From the NCBI GenBank assembly GCA_963663775.1, contig OY760624.1, forward strand, positions 868,001 to 932,000: a stretch of 64,000 nucleotides of DNA, written 5' to 3'. Under the pieces are notes generated by a model. It worked only from the letters and a program-made list of their open reading frames with translations. It ran no database searches and was not told the origin of the DNA. A program made the position numbers and the translations under genes. Shown one piece after another: positions 1 through 7,756 of the stretch (positions are counted from its first letter, which is position 1; every line of letters starts with the position of its first letter). Source of the DNA: G963663775 sp963663775 (GTDB lineage: Bacteria; Bacillota; Clostridia; Oscillospirales; Butyricicoccaceae).

Positions 1-304
1 CAAATGCCTGTACATTCTCCATAGCAGACCCACTTTGGGTTTTATAAATCGCAATATCTGCCGCGCGCAGCACATCTGCCGCATTTTCCCCACAGCGTGG
101 GGTCAGCAAAACAGTGCACTGTCTATCCACGAGCGACTGCGCCGCTTTGATGCCTGCGCCCCCTTGGCTTGCTGCGGCACTGTTGTCCAAAAACAAGCTC
201 TCTTTCGTTTCGGTATCAAAAATCAAGAAATAGGGGGTGCGTCCAAAGGACATGCAGACACTGGTGTTTTCCTGCTTTTCATCAACTGGAATGGCAATTT
301 TCAT
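1..304 (-). CDS. NifX/NifB-type dinitrogenase iron-molybdenum cofactor family protein (partial, C-terminus outside window)
   Basis: The frame reads MKIAIPVDEKQENTSVCMSF from an ATG at 304 and stays open for 101 codons to the window edge. The opening MKIAIPVD, followed by a GRTPYFLIFD strand and a GGAGIKAAQ turn, is the usual start of the small RNase-H-like fold that binds Fe-S or FeMo-cofactor precursors. Family members outside nitrogen fixers are thought to handle Fe-S clusters, often beside IscU-like and Mrp/NBP35 proteins. The ATG overlaps the stop of the upstream IscU-like gene (ATGA), so translation is probably coupled. The role in this organism is inferred; no nif structural genes are visible. 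Confidence 0.8.
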   Translation of the reverse strand, partial: MKIAIPVDEKQENTSVCMSFGRTPYFLIFDTETKESLFLDNSAAASQGGAGIKAAQSLVDRQCTVLLTPRCGENAADVLRAADIAIYKTQSGSAMENVQAF

Positions 305-696
305 GAGTGTTCCTCCGTTTCATGGGTTTCATGGGCTTCTAAATAGGCATAAATGGCATTTCTGAGTGCACTGACCCCTAGGTTCGAGCAGTGCTGTTTG
401 GCTTCTGGCAGTCCGTCTAACGCATGTGTCACATCGTCCTCGGTAATTCGCAGTGCCTCCCGCAGTGTTTTGCCCTGTGCCAGCACAGAGGTCATGCTAG
501 AGGTTGCAATGGAGGCGCTGCAGCCAAACACCAGATAACTGACATGCGTCAAAACACCGTTTTGCACCTTGATATACATGGTCAGGGCATCTCCGCAGGC
601 AGGGTCGCCATATTGTCCCTGCGCATCGGCATCTGGCATGCTGTGCGCATTTCTGGGACACATAAAATGCTCCAGCACCGTTTGAGAGTATATCAT
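301..696 (-). CDS. IscU/NifU N-terminal-like Fe-S cluster scaffold protein
   Basis: A 131-residue protein matching the Fe-S scaffold fold: the three ligand cysteines are present in their usual settings, Cys34 (GDPACGD), Cys59 (FGCSASIATSS) and Cys103 (KQHCSNL). IscU proteins assemble clusters on these residues and hand them to apo-proteins in the cytoplasm. It ends in a His/Glu-rich tail. The start overlaps the stop of the DUF134 gene by ATGA, and its own stop overlaps the next start, so three proteins are translated from one message. No cysteine desulfurase lies in the window. Family assignment is firm; client proteins are unknown. Confidence 0.88.
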   Translation of the reverse strand: MIYSQTVLEHFMCPRNAHSMPDADAQGQYGDPACGDALTMYIKVQNGVLTHVSYLVFGCSASIATSSMTSVLAQGKTLREALRITEDDVTHALDGLPEAKQHCSNLGVSALRNAIYAYLEAHETHETEEHS

Positions 697-1064
697 AGGA
701 CGTTTTCCGCACTTTCTGTAAAGGTTTCTTCACAACGCTGTCTGCGGCAGCCTTTGCCACAACCGCCGCCGTCACACAGCCGATATTCCCCGCCCTCAAT
801 CCACAGCATTTTGCCGTTTACGAGAGAGTCGGCGAGTTTCTTTCGCGCATCGTTATAGATGCCCTGCACCGTGGTGCGTGCAATGCGCATCTGCGCAGCA
901 CACTCTTCTTGGGTAAATCCCTCTAAATCAATCAATCGAATGGTTTCATATTCATCCACCGTCATTTGCACCGCTTGTTCCGCATCAGGCATGGCATCCA
1001 GCGGTCCAAAGCGGCTATTTTCCGGTAAACAGCAGACTTTTCGCCATTTTCTAGGTCTTGGCAT
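693..1064 (-). CDS. DUF134 family helix-turn-helix protein with Cys-rich tail
   Basis: The ATG at 1064 is chosen because GGAGGTG lies seven bases upstream; a GTG at 1079 would place that ribosome binding site inside the gene. The 123-residue product opens MPRPRKWRKV, typical of DUF134, and has a sigma-factor-like helix-turn-helix at about residues 40-75 (EYETIRLIDLEG, then QEECAAQMRIARTTV). The tail CDGGGCGKGCRRQRC has five cysteines and could bind metal or an Fe-S cluster. It is the first gene of the operon with the IscU-like and NifX-like proteins. A cluster- or metal-sensing regulator of its own operon is a reasonable inference, supported by twin operators at its promoter. Confidence 0.85.
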   Translation of the reverse strand: MPRPRKWRKVCCLPENSRFGPLDAMPDAEQAVQMTVDEYETIRLIDLEGFTQEECAAQMRIARTTVQGIYNDARKKLADSLVNGKMLWIEGGEYRLCDGGGCGKGCRRQRCEETFTESAENVL

Positions 1065-1102
1065 TGTGCTCACCTCCACGAATTACATCTCTGTGGCAAA
1101 GA

Positions 1103-1154
1103 CTTATTTCTGACATATGTCATATTTATTATAGCTTATTTCTGACATATGTCA
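1103..1154. repeat. Twin 20-base direct repeats with internal palindrome flanking the -10 box (candidate operators)
   Basis: The 20-base element CTTATTTCTGACATATGTCA occurs at 1103-1122 and again, identical, at 1135-1154, a centre-to-centre distance of 32 bases (about three helical turns). Each contains the 12-base palindrome TGACATATGTCA. One copy covers the -35 box, the other lies just downstream of the -10 box, an arrangement suited to cooperative repression by a dimeric protein. Confidence 0.7.
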
Positions 1155-1155
1155 A
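1128..1155 (-). promoter_or_regulatory. Promoter of the DUF134-IscU-NifX operon
   Basis: On the minus strand TTGACA (1155-1150) and TATAAT (1133-1128) are separated by 16 bases, about 65 bases upstream of the DUF134 start codon. Both hexamers are exact matches to the housekeeping consensus. The -35 box is embedded in one of two identical 20-base operator-like repeats. Confidence 0.75.
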
Positions 1156-1197
1156 TATCAAATTTTAATTTTCTGCAAATTTGATGGCAAAGGAAAG

Positions 1198-1231
1198 CCC
1201 CTATCCGGTGTCTGCAAGCACTGGATAGAGG
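1198..1231 (-). terminator. Possible terminator after the 51-residue protein gene
   Basis: A near-perfect stem (CTATCCGGTG pairing with CACTGGATAG) lies just past the stop at 1240. The following minus-strand bases are only moderately T-rich, so termination is plausible but weak. Confidence 0.4.
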
Positions 1232-1239
1232 CAAAGACT

Positions 1240-1395
1240 TTACGTATCTCCTATTTTGTTCTGCATGGCTGCATAATGCGCAATCAGTTCTTGTAGCTGC
1301 GCCTGTGTAATTTGCGAGGTTGCATGAAGCGCACGCAGCCAACCAATTTTCAAGCATGCCGTGAGCGCATCATCGGGTCTTCGTGGTGCGGACAT
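1240..1395 (-). CDS. Small hypothetical protein, 51 residues
   Basis: The ATG at 1395 follows AGGAGGAG by eight bases, one of the best ribosome binding sites in the region. The product starts MSAPRRPDDALTACLKIG and is predicted to form two amphipathic helices (ALTACLKIGWLRALHA and TQAQLQELIAHYAAM), resembling short SHOCT-like oligomerisation motifs in general form only. I do not recognise a family. It is followed by a stem-loop and sits alone between the Fe-S operon and a secreted protein. Confidence 0.55.
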   Translation of the reverse strand: MSAPRRPDDALTACLKIGWLRALHATSQITQAQLQELIAHYAAMQNKIGDT

Positions 1396-1515
1396 AGACA
1401 CTCTCCTCCTTTGTACCCTTATCCTATGCAAAAGCGCATGGCAATAGTACGCAGCACCGCCATGCAAAATGCCCGCAAACCAAATCTGGTTTACGGGCAT
1501 TTCTTCTATTACAGT

Positions 1516-2550
1516 TTAATCCTCTGTGTAAGATGCGGTTGTGTCAATGACAATGGTGTTGGAGGTGCTGTCATAGGAAACGCCAAAATCCAACGCTGCT
1601 GCCAAATCACGCAGCTTGAAATAGTTGTTGCCGCCGATGTTATAGGCTGTCAAATCGAGCTGTGCGCCATCCAGATAAAGAGATGCCGTAGACGTGCTTG
1701 CCGTTGCACTGGCTGTGCCGGAGGAAGACTCCAGTTCGCCGCCCACAGTGGTATATGCCTTGCCAGAGGTCAAGGTGATAGATGCCGTGGTGCTGTCATA
1801 ACCGACTTCAAAGGTCTTGTCAGAGGCGGTAAGTGCCTTTGCCAAATCACGCAGCTTGAAATAGTTGTTGCCGTCAATATTGTATGCTTGGAAGCTGACC
1901 GCTGTGCCGTCAATGGTCACTGCAGACCGAGAAAGGGTTGCCGCTGCACTTTTTGCCGTGCTGCCAGCGGTGCTTTTATCCGTTGCTGTGCCGCCGTTGC
2001 CATTGTTATCAGCCGTTGCGCCGTTTTCAGTGCCACCCTCTGCCTGTGCCTGCATGATGGATACCGCAGTCACGGTATCATCGTCCGACAGCGTGACAAA
2101 CAGCGTACAGCCAACGGTAATATCCGACAGGGTTGCGCTGGTGCTTTCGCCTTTTTCATCTATTGTGATGGTGGTATCATCCAAAATGGTGATGGTCTGG
2201 GTTTCGCCGGACAAGGTCATGCTGTGACCCCCACCGCCGTTTCCATTGCCACGCTCTGTCGGCTGTGTGCCCTCCGTGGAGCTGTCATCCGTTGCAGGCA
2301 GTTCCGGCGGCGTGCTGTCCGTGCTGTCTGCATCAGGGGCTTCGCCAGTGGGTGCTTCACCCGTCGGCACCTCGCCAGCCGTATCCTCATATAGTGCAAG
2401 CGTAATGCTGCTGCCGCTGATGGCGGTGACTTGCCCACGCAGCTGCGTATCGGTTGTATCAGCCGCCATTGCACTGCCCAACGTGAGGGAGGAAACCGCC
2501 GCACTGAGCGTTAACAGCATCGCCAAAAATTTTGGTGTTTTACGTACCAT
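1516..2550 (-). CDS. Secreted protein with two copper-amine-oxidase-N-like repeats
   Basis: Start at 2550 is preferred over 2571 because AAAGAGGT lies eight bases upstream. The 344-residue product has a signal peptide (MVRKTPKFLAMLLTLSAAV, cleavage near SAMA-AD). After a Thr/Ser-rich linker with a PTGEAPTGEAP repeat and a short beta domain, it carries two copies of a domain built around YNIDGNNYFKLRDLA and YNIGGNNYFKLRDLA, the hallmark of the copper amine oxidase N-terminal-like (stalk) domain of clostridial wall-associated proteins. No catalytic domain and no LPXTG anchor are present. It is probably exported and bound to the envelope; ligand unknown. Confidence 0.8.
   Translation of the reverse strand: MVRKTPKFLAMLLTLSAAVSSLTLGSAMAADTTDTQLRGQVTAISGSSITLALYEDTAGEVPTGEAPTGEAPDADSTDSTPPELPATDDSSTEGTQPTERGNGNGGGGHSMTLSGETQTITILDDTTITIDEKGESTSATLSDITVGCTLFVTLSDDDTVTAVSIMQAQAEGGTENGATADNNGNGGTATDKSTAGSTAKSAAATLSRSAVTIDGTAVSFQAYNIDGNNYFKLRDLAKALTASDKTFEVGYDSTTASITLTSGKAYTTVGGELESSSGTASATASTSTASLYLDGAQLDLTAYNIGGNNYFKLRDLAAALDFGVSYDSTSNTIVIDTTASYTED
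1601..1873. repeat. 33-base direct repeat inside the secreted protein gene (1601-1633 and 1841-1873)
   Basis: Both copies read GCCAAATCACGCAGCTTGAA followed by ATAGTTGTTGCCG and encode the NNYFKLRDLA core of the two stalk domains. They lie exactly 240 bases apart (80 codons) and are identical at every base, so either a recent duplication or gene conversion keeps them the same. Confidence 0.85.
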
Positions 2551-2669
2551 TTTCAAAACCTCTTTCTGCATCCAAGTTGTGTATCAATGGGTTCCATGAT
2601 ACATAACAAGTATGGCAAATTTGTGTTCAAACTTAGAAGATAAGATGTTTTTTAAAGCTGTTGTTGCCG

Positions 2670-3530
2670 TTATAAAATGCACTGTAGATATTGCCCGTAC
2701 AGCGTCATGCCCAGCTCTTGCCCCATGGCATGCACCTGCTGCGTGGAGATATAGCCTTGTGCATGTGCAGTTTCTTCAATGCAGCCGATATAGCGTCCGT
2801 TTTGCCGCTGCAGCGCCTGTATTTTGCCTGCCGCCTCATACATGCTGTCTGCGGTGCCGGCATCCATCCAAGTGCACTGCTCATCCAACGGAATCACATG
2901 CAGCTGTTTGCGGCGCAGATATTCCAGATTGACATCGGTGATTTCCAGCTCTCCTCGTGCGGAGGGGGTCAAATTCTGCGCAATTTCCACCACTTGATTG
3001 TCATAAAAATACAAACCAGGGATGATGTAATTGGATTTGGGATGCGCAGGCTTTTCTTCAATGCTGATGGCATTGCCCTGTGCATCGAATTCTACCACGC
3101 CAAATGGTCTGGGGTCCTCCACCCAATAGCCGAAAACGGTTGCCCCCTGCCGCAGCGGATGAATTTTGGACAGCCGCTCGGTCAAATGTTGCGAATGGAA
3201 GATATTATCCCCCAATGCCAGACAGACCGAATCATTTCCGATAAAAGATGCCCCGATTAAAAACGCATCTGCTATGCCCCGCGCAACAGGCTGCTCCCGA
3301 TATTGGATGTGAATACCCAGCTGACTGCCGTCCCCCAATAGGTTTTCAAACGGAGTTTGCTCCTGTGGCGGCACAATGATTAAGATTTCCTTACAGCCTG
3401 CCTGCAGCAGCAGATTCAGCGGATAATACAGCAGCGGCTTGTCATACACAGGCAGCAGCGGCTTGCAAATGGGTTTGGTCATGGGATACAATCGTGTTCC
3501 CTTGCCAGCGGCAAGAATGATACCTTTCAT
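2670..3530 (-). CDS. rfbA: Glucose-1-phosphate thymidylyltransferase
   Basis: RmlA/RfbA joins glucose-1-phosphate and dTTP to give dTDP-glucose, first step of dTDP-L-rhamnose synthesis for surface polysaccharides. The 286-residue length is normal. Visible motifs: the nucleotide-binding LAAGKGTRLYPMT at residues 6-18, KPLLPVYDKPLLYYPL next, LALGDNIFH with the metal-binding Asp near residue 110, and the IEEKP sugar-phosphate loop near 160. A GAAAGGAC site precedes the ATG. It starts 52 bases after the Crp/Fnr gene and may be co-transcribed with it. The other rhamnose genes (rfbB, C, D) are not nearby. Confidence 0.93.
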   Translation of the reverse strand: MKGIILAAGKGTRLYPMTKPICKPLLPVYDKPLLYYPLNLLLQAGCKEILIIVPPQEQTPFENLLGDGSQLGIHIQYREQPVARGIADAFLIGASFIGNDSVCLALGDNIFHSQHLTERLSKIHPLRQGATVFGYWVEDPRPFGVVEFDAQGNAISIEEKPAHPKSNYIIPGLYFYDNQVVEIAQNLTPSARGELEITDVNLEYLRRKQLHVIPLDEQCTWMDAGTADSMYEAAGKIQALQRQNGRYIGCIEETAHAQGYISTQQVHAMGQELGMTLYGQYLQCIL

Positions 3531-3581
3531 AAGGCGGTCCTTTCTAGTTCAATGGACGATACGACACAGTCAATGACGCAT

Positions 3582-4292
3582 TCAACGTGCACGGCGTGTG
3601 CGGGAATGGTTGTTTTCGATATACATGGTGCGCAGACGGCGTTTATCCGGCACACGCACCCCGCCGCGCGATAGCTGTACCAAGCCTTCGCCCGCAAAAT
3701 ATTTGAGCATGCGGCTGACCACCTCACGGGCACTGCCCATATATTTGGCGATTTGCTCATGGGTTAGGTGGATGGTGTCCCCTTCGATTTTGGTAAGCTC
3801 ATCAATCAAAAAAATGGCAAGTCGTCGGTCAAAGCTCATGAACAAAATCTGCTGCATGGCCCACATCACATCGGAAAAGCGCTCGGTTGTGATTTGATAG
3901 CCGAAGCATTCCACATAAATGTTGTTTTGCGACAGCTGACGGAACAGCGATGCGGGGATGATGATGATTTCCGTGGGTTCTTCCGTGTCAATGCACACAT
4001 CGAATGTAATCGTATCCAACACGCAAGAAGCCGAAAGCACACACACATCGCCGGAAAACAAGCGATACAGCGTGATTTCACGCCCATCCTCAGACAGCAT
4101 ATACACCCGCAACTGCCCCCGCCGCACCATCAGCACCCCAATGCAGTTCATATCGCTGCTCAGCAGCGGTGTGCCTTTGTCATAAGCGGTGACGTAAGCG
4201 TTTTCCAGCATATATGTCTGTTCATCTCGAGACAAATGCGTCCAAAACGAAAACTTTTCAGCAAAAAGCGTGCGCAATTCTTCTTTTTCCAT
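3582..4292 (-). CDS. Crp/Fnr family transcriptional regulator
   Basis: A 236-residue protein with an N-terminal cyclic-nucleotide-binding-like beta roll (MVRRGQLRVYMLSEDGREIT, residues about 53-75) and a C-terminal winged helix (LTHEQIAKYMGSAREVVSR, about 175-195). The four N-terminal cysteines of oxygen-sensing Fnr are absent; scattered cysteines (49, 83, 90, 99) do not form the Fnr pattern. The ATG has GGGAGGT upstream. It lies downstream of the pyruvate formate-lyase operon, separated by a terminator, so control of anaerobic carbon flow is possible but only inferred from position. Confidence 0.88.
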   Translation of the reverse strand: MEKEELRTLFAEKFSFWTHLSRDEQTYMLENAYVTAYDKGTPLLSSDMNCIGVLMVRRGQLRVYMLSEDGREITLYRLFSGDVCVLSASCVLDTITFDVCIDTEEPTEIIIIPASLFRQLSQNNIYVECFGYQITTERFSDVMWAMQQILFMSFDRRLAIFLIDELTKIEGDTIHLTHEQIAKYMGSAREVVSRMLKYFAGEGLVQLSRGGVRVPDKRRLRTMYIENNHSRTRRAR

Positions 4293-4384
4293 GATAGACC
4301 TCCCGTCTGCCCGTGATGCCGCAGGTAGCCCGCAGCAATAGTTGTTTTATTATACCATAAAATGCTTGCAGAAAAAAATTTTTT

Positions 4385-4426
4385 TCGGAAAAAGCAAACC
4401 GCCGATGCAAAAATCGCATCGGCGGT
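4385..4426 (-). terminator. Intrinsic terminator of the pflB-pflA operon
   Basis: A perfect 11-base-pair stem (ACCGCCGATGC with GCATCGGCGGT, 4398-4426) sits 13 bases beyond the pflA stop and is followed on the minus strand by a T-rich run. Confidence 0.85.
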
Positions 4427-4438
4427 AAAAACAAAGCA

Positions 4439-5137
4439 TCAAAGCTGCTGCAAGAGTGCGTCTAAATGTGTCTGGGATAGACTAGATGTTCCCTCCAGCG
4501 GAAACGGCAGATGCAGTGCATGATATTTTTCGGCGCACAGATTATGAAACGGCAGCCACTCGATTTTTTCCAAATTGGGATATTGCGCTGCCATTTCCTG
4601 CACCTTTTGCAGGTCTTCCACGGTGTCATTGATGCCGGGAATCACCACATGGCGCAGCCAAAGCGGCACCTGCATTTGGGTGGTCAATGCTAAAAACTGC
4701 TCTGCCATGTGAAGTGTGCCGCCTGTATGGCGCACATAGTCCTCGTTGTTCGTGAATTTCAAATCCATCAGCACCAAATCGGTGTGGCGCAGCACCGCTT
4801 CCGCCGCCGTCATGCCTGCGGCACCTGCGGTGTCCAGTGCCGTATGGATGCCATTATGGTGCAGTTTTTCAAACAATTCCGCTACAAATTCCGCTTGCAG
4901 CAGGGGTTCGCCGCCCGAAACCGTAACCCCGCCCCCGTTTTGAAAATATGGCTTACAACGCAGAATTTTCGCCGTCAGTTCCTCCACCGAATAGGGTGTG
5001 CCGCCTACGGTCTGCCATGTGTCTGGGTTGTGGCAGTAGACACAGCGCAGCGGACACCCCTGCAGAAACACCACATAGCGCAACCCTGGACCGTCCACCG
5101 CACCGAGCGACTGCAGCGCATGCACATAGCCCGTCAT
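4439..5137 (-). CDS. pflA: Pyruvate formate-lyase activating enzyme
   Basis: A 232-residue radical SAM enzyme that installs the glycyl radical on pyruvate formate-lyase using S-adenosylmethionine and reduced flavodoxin or ferredoxin. The cluster motif is Cys28-x3-Cys32-x2-Cys35 (GCPLRCVYCHN), followed by the VSGGEPLLQ SAM-binding segment near residue 76. The start overlaps the pflB stop as ATGA, so the two are translationally coupled. Length and motifs match the short PflA form lacking an extra ferredoxin domain. Confidence 0.95.
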   Translation of the reverse strand: MTGYVHALQSLGAVDGPGLRYVVFLQGCPLRCVYCHNPDTWQTVGGTPYSVEELTAKILRCKPYFQNGGGVTVSGGEPLLQAEFVAELFEKLHHNGIHTALDTAGAAGMTAAEAVLRHTDLVLMDLKFTNNEDYVRHTGGTLHMAEQFLALTTQMQVPLWLRHVVIPGINDTVEDLQKVQEMAAQYPNLEKIEWLPFHNLCAEKYHALHLPFPLEGTSSLSQTHLDALLQQL

Positions 5138-7362
5138 ACGGCGATGTGGAAGGTGCGGGAGATGACCTCACGCTGCTGCTCACGGGACAGCTTGTAGAAG
5201 TTCACCGCATAGCCGGACACACGAATGGTCAGGTTGGGATAGGCTGCGGGGTCTTCGTATGCGGCCAGCAGGGTTTCCGGATTCATGACATTGACGTTCA
5301 GATGGTGTGCACCCTGTCCGAAATAACCGCTCATGAGCGCAATCAAGTTGTCAATGCGTGCCTCTTCTGTCTTGCCAAGTGCCTGCGGCACAATGGAAAA
5401 GGTATTGGAAATGCCGTCACGGCAGTACGCATAGCTGAGTTTTGCCACAGAGTTCAGCTCTGCAAGCGCACCCGAGGTGTCACGTCCCGACATGGGGTTT
5501 GCACCCGGCGCCAGCGGCTCACCCAGACGGCGTCCGTCGGGGGTGTTGCCGGTCTTTTTGCCATACATCACGTTGGAGGTGATGGTCAGAATCGACAGCG
5601 TATGGGTGGCATCCCGATAGAGCGGATATTCGCACAACGCTTCATAGAATTTTTTGACCTGTTCGCAGGCGATGGCATCCACACGGTCATCATCGTTGCC
5701 GAACTTCGGAAACTCGCCTTCGGTCACAAAGTCTGTGATGAGTCCGGTTTCAGGGTCACGCACACACTTGACCTTGGCATATTTGATGGCAGAAAGCGAA
5801 TCTGCCATGCAGCTCATGCCCGCAATGCCAAACGCCATCAAACGGCGCACCTCGGTGTCGTGCAGTGCCATCTGGCTTTTTTCATAGGCGTATTTATCGT
5901 GCATATAATGAATGGTATTCATTGCGGAAACATAGGTTTTCGCCAGCCACGGGCGATAGAAATCCAGACGGGCAAGCACCTTGTCATAGTCCAAATACGT
6001 TTCCTCATAAATCGGCATTGCAGGTCCTACCTGCTCGTTTTTAAGGTCATCCCGACCGCCGTTAAGGCTCATCACCAGCAGCTTTGCAAGGTTGGCACGT
6101 GCGCCGAAGAACTGCATGTCCTTGCCGACCCGCATTGCGGAAACACAGCAGGCAATGGCATAATCATCGCCGAAATACGGGCGCATCACATCATCATTTT
6201 CGTACTGTACGGCATCGGTTTCGCAGGAAACACGGGCGATATACCGCTTCCAGTTTTGGGGCAGCTTTTCCGACCACAGCACAGTGAGGTTCGGCTCTGC
6301 GGACGGGTTGAGGTTGTACAGCGTGTGCAGCATGCGATAACAGGTTTTGGTCACCAAATGGCGTCCGTCCTCGCCAATGCCGCCAATGGCTTCGGTAATC
6401 CACATCGGGTCACCGCCGAACAGCTCATTGTATTCCGGGGTGCGCAAATGGCGTGCCATACGCAGCTTCAGCACAAAATCATCCATAATTTCCTGCGCTT
6501 CTGATTCCGTCAATGTGCCGTTTGCCAAATCCCGCTCGAAATAAATATCAAGGAAAGTGGTCACACGACCAAGGCTCATTGCCGCACCATTCTGCTCCTT
6601 GATGCCTGCGAGATAGGCGAAATACAGCCACTGCACCGCTTCTTTTGCGGTGGTTGCAGGCTGGGAAATATCAAACCCATAGAGTGCTGCCATTTGTTTG
6701 ATTTGCTTGAGGGCAGTAATTTGGTCGGTCAGCTCTTCCGCCGTGCGAATGGTGTCCGCTGTGGTCACGCCATCGCCCAACGCATTTTTGTCTGCCTGCT
6801 TTTCGGCAATCAAACGGTCAATGCCATACAGCGCAACACGGCGATAGTCCCCGATGATACGACCTCTGCCGTAGGCATCCGGCAAACCGGTCAGCAGACC
6901 CACATGACGTGCTTCTTTTACATCTTTGGTATAGGCAGAAAACACACCGTCATTATGGGTTTTGTGCTGGGCAAACTCCTGCTCAATTTTTTCTGAAACG
7001 GTATAGCCATATGCCTTGCACGCATCACGCACCATGCGCATGCCGCCGAAGGGATTGCAAGCACGCTTAAGCGGCTCATCCGTCTGCAATCCAACGATGA
7101 TTTCCTGCGCCTTATCGATATATCCTGCCGGGAACGCCGTGATATTGATAACGGTTTCCGTGTCCACATTGCGTGCGCCGCCACGTTCCTGCTCTTCTCG
7201 CAGCATGGTCTGGAATTGCTCCAAAATTGCTTTTGTGCGCACAGTTGCAGGCTGCAAAAATGCAGCATCTCCGTCATAAGGGGTGTAATTCTTCTGAATA
7301 AAGTCACGAGTGTTGATTTCATCCTGCCATTGTCCGGCGTTAAATGTATTCCAGGCGTTCAT
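5134..7362 (-). CDS. pflB: Formate acetyltransferase (pyruvate formate-lyase)
   Basis: Converts pyruvate and CoA to acetyl-CoA and formate in anaerobic cytoplasm. The 742-residue length is standard. The paired active-site cysteines are Cys405-Cys406 (YAIACCVSAM), which marks true PFL rather than glycerol or choline lyases that keep one cysteine. The radical residue is Gly717 in RVSGYAVNF near the C-terminus. AGAAAGGATG is upstream of the ATG. Its leader carries a ZTP-type riboswitch whose terminator stands about 40 bases before the start. Formate feeds 10-formyl-tetrahydrofolate and purine synthesis, which fits ZTP control. Confidence 0.96.
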   Translation of the reverse strand: MNAWNTFNAGQWQDEINTRDFIQKNYTPYDGDAAFLQPATVRTKAILEQFQTMLREEQERGGARNVDTETVINITAFPAGYIDKAQEIIVGLQTDEPLKRACNPFGGMRMVRDACKAYGYTVSEKIEQEFAQHKTHNDGVFSAYTKDVKEARHVGLLTGLPDAYGRGRIIGDYRRVALYGIDRLIAEKQADKNALGDGVTTADTIRTAEELTDQITALKQIKQMAALYGFDISQPATTAKEAVQWLYFAYLAGIKEQNGAAMSLGRVTTFLDIYFERDLANGTLTESEAQEIMDDFVLKLRMARHLRTPEYNELFGGDPMWITEAIGGIGEDGRHLVTKTCYRMLHTLYNLNPSAEPNLTVLWSEKLPQNWKRYIARVSCETDAVQYENDDVMRPYFGDDYAIACCVSAMRVGKDMQFFGARANLAKLLVMSLNGGRDDLKNEQVGPAMPIYEETYLDYDKVLARLDFYRPWLAKTYVSAMNTIHYMHDKYAYEKSQMALHDTEVRRLMAFGIAGMSCMADSLSAIKYAKVKCVRDPETGLITDFVTEGEFPKFGNDDDRVDAIACEQVKKFYEALCEYPLYRDATHTLSILTITSNVMYGKKTGNTPDGRRLGEPLAPGANPMSGRDTSGALAELNSVAKLSYAYCRDGISNTFSIVPQALGKTEEARIDNLIALMSGYFGQGAHHLNVNVMNPETLLAAYEDPAAYPNLTIRVSGYAVNFYKLSREQQREVISRTFHIAV

Positions 7363-7399
7363 ACGGCACGCATCCTTTCTGTTTTGGGTTTTATTGGTG

Positions 7400-7507
7400 A
7401 AAAAAGGCAGTATCGCATACGACTACGATACTGCCCAGACGGTCGGCATAGGTAGGATTCGGGTTCTGCTCCCTTGTGGTTGCCCACTTTTCATTTCCGT
7501 CAGTCGC
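7400..7507 (-). promoter_or_regulatory. ZTP riboswitch (pfl motif) upstream of pflB
   Basis: On the minus strand the leader contains, in order, GACTGACGG (7505-7497), the hairpin GTGGGCAACCAC (7487-7476), AAGGGAGC and GAACCC, a linker, then GCCGACCGTCTGGGCA. These match the conserved blocks of the ZTP riboswitch as I recall them (GACUGGCG, a GUGG...CCAC hairpin, GGGAGC, CCGCCUGGGCA). The CTGGGCA block runs straight into a perfect 10-base-pair terminator stem (7406-7435) followed by six T, so aptamer folding and termination compete. ZTP signals shortage of 10-formyl-tetrahydrofolate; binding would prevent termination and raise formate production. The class is from sequence match; function is inferred. 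Confidence 0.88.
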
Positions 7508-7526
7508 AGGAATCCTTTGCAAATAT

Positions 7527-7555
7527 AGTGTATCACGCAGCAGAAAAATCGTCAA
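7527..7555 (-). promoter_or_regulatory. Promoter of the pflB riboswitch leader
   Basis: TTGACG (7555-7550), 17 bases, TACACT (7532-7527) on the minus strand, placing the transcript start a few bases ahead of the aptamer. Confidence 0.7.
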
Positions 7556-7710
7556 TGTACAAAAAAGAGAAGCCAAACATTTTAAAGGCATATCGATTGC
7601 TATTATGCACAAAAACGGTGGTTTTCATCCTATCAGCCCACCTTTTGACGGTGGGTTTTGAAAGGAACTGCCTAGATTTGACGGATTTTGAACGCACAGC
7701 AGACGGCAAA

Positions 7711-7742
7711 CAAAAAAGCCCCTTGCAAAGCTGCAAAGGACT
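7711..7742 (-). terminator. Intrinsic terminator of the glycosyltransferase gene
   Basis: Eleven base pairs (AGTCCTTTGCA with TGCAAGGGGCT, including G-T pairs), a four-base loop, then six T on the minus strand, about 15 bases beyond the stop at 7757. Confidence 0.85.
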
Positions 7743-7756
7743 TTTTGTGCTCTGGC

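Noticed and set aside
1312..2394. A 360-codon plus-strand open frame
   Set aside because: It is antisense to the secreted stalk-domain protein, which has a signal peptide, ribosome binding site and domain motifs.
4948..6504. A 518-codon plus-strand open frame
   Set aside because: It is the mirror of pflB/pflA on the other strand; it has no ribosome binding site and a His/Cys-rich composition typical of antisense frames in G+C-balanced genes.
5134..7362. Possibility that the glycyl-radical enzyme is a glycerol/diol dehydratase or choline lyase
   Set aside because: It has two adjacent active-site cysteines (405-406), the hallmark of pyruvate formate-lyase.
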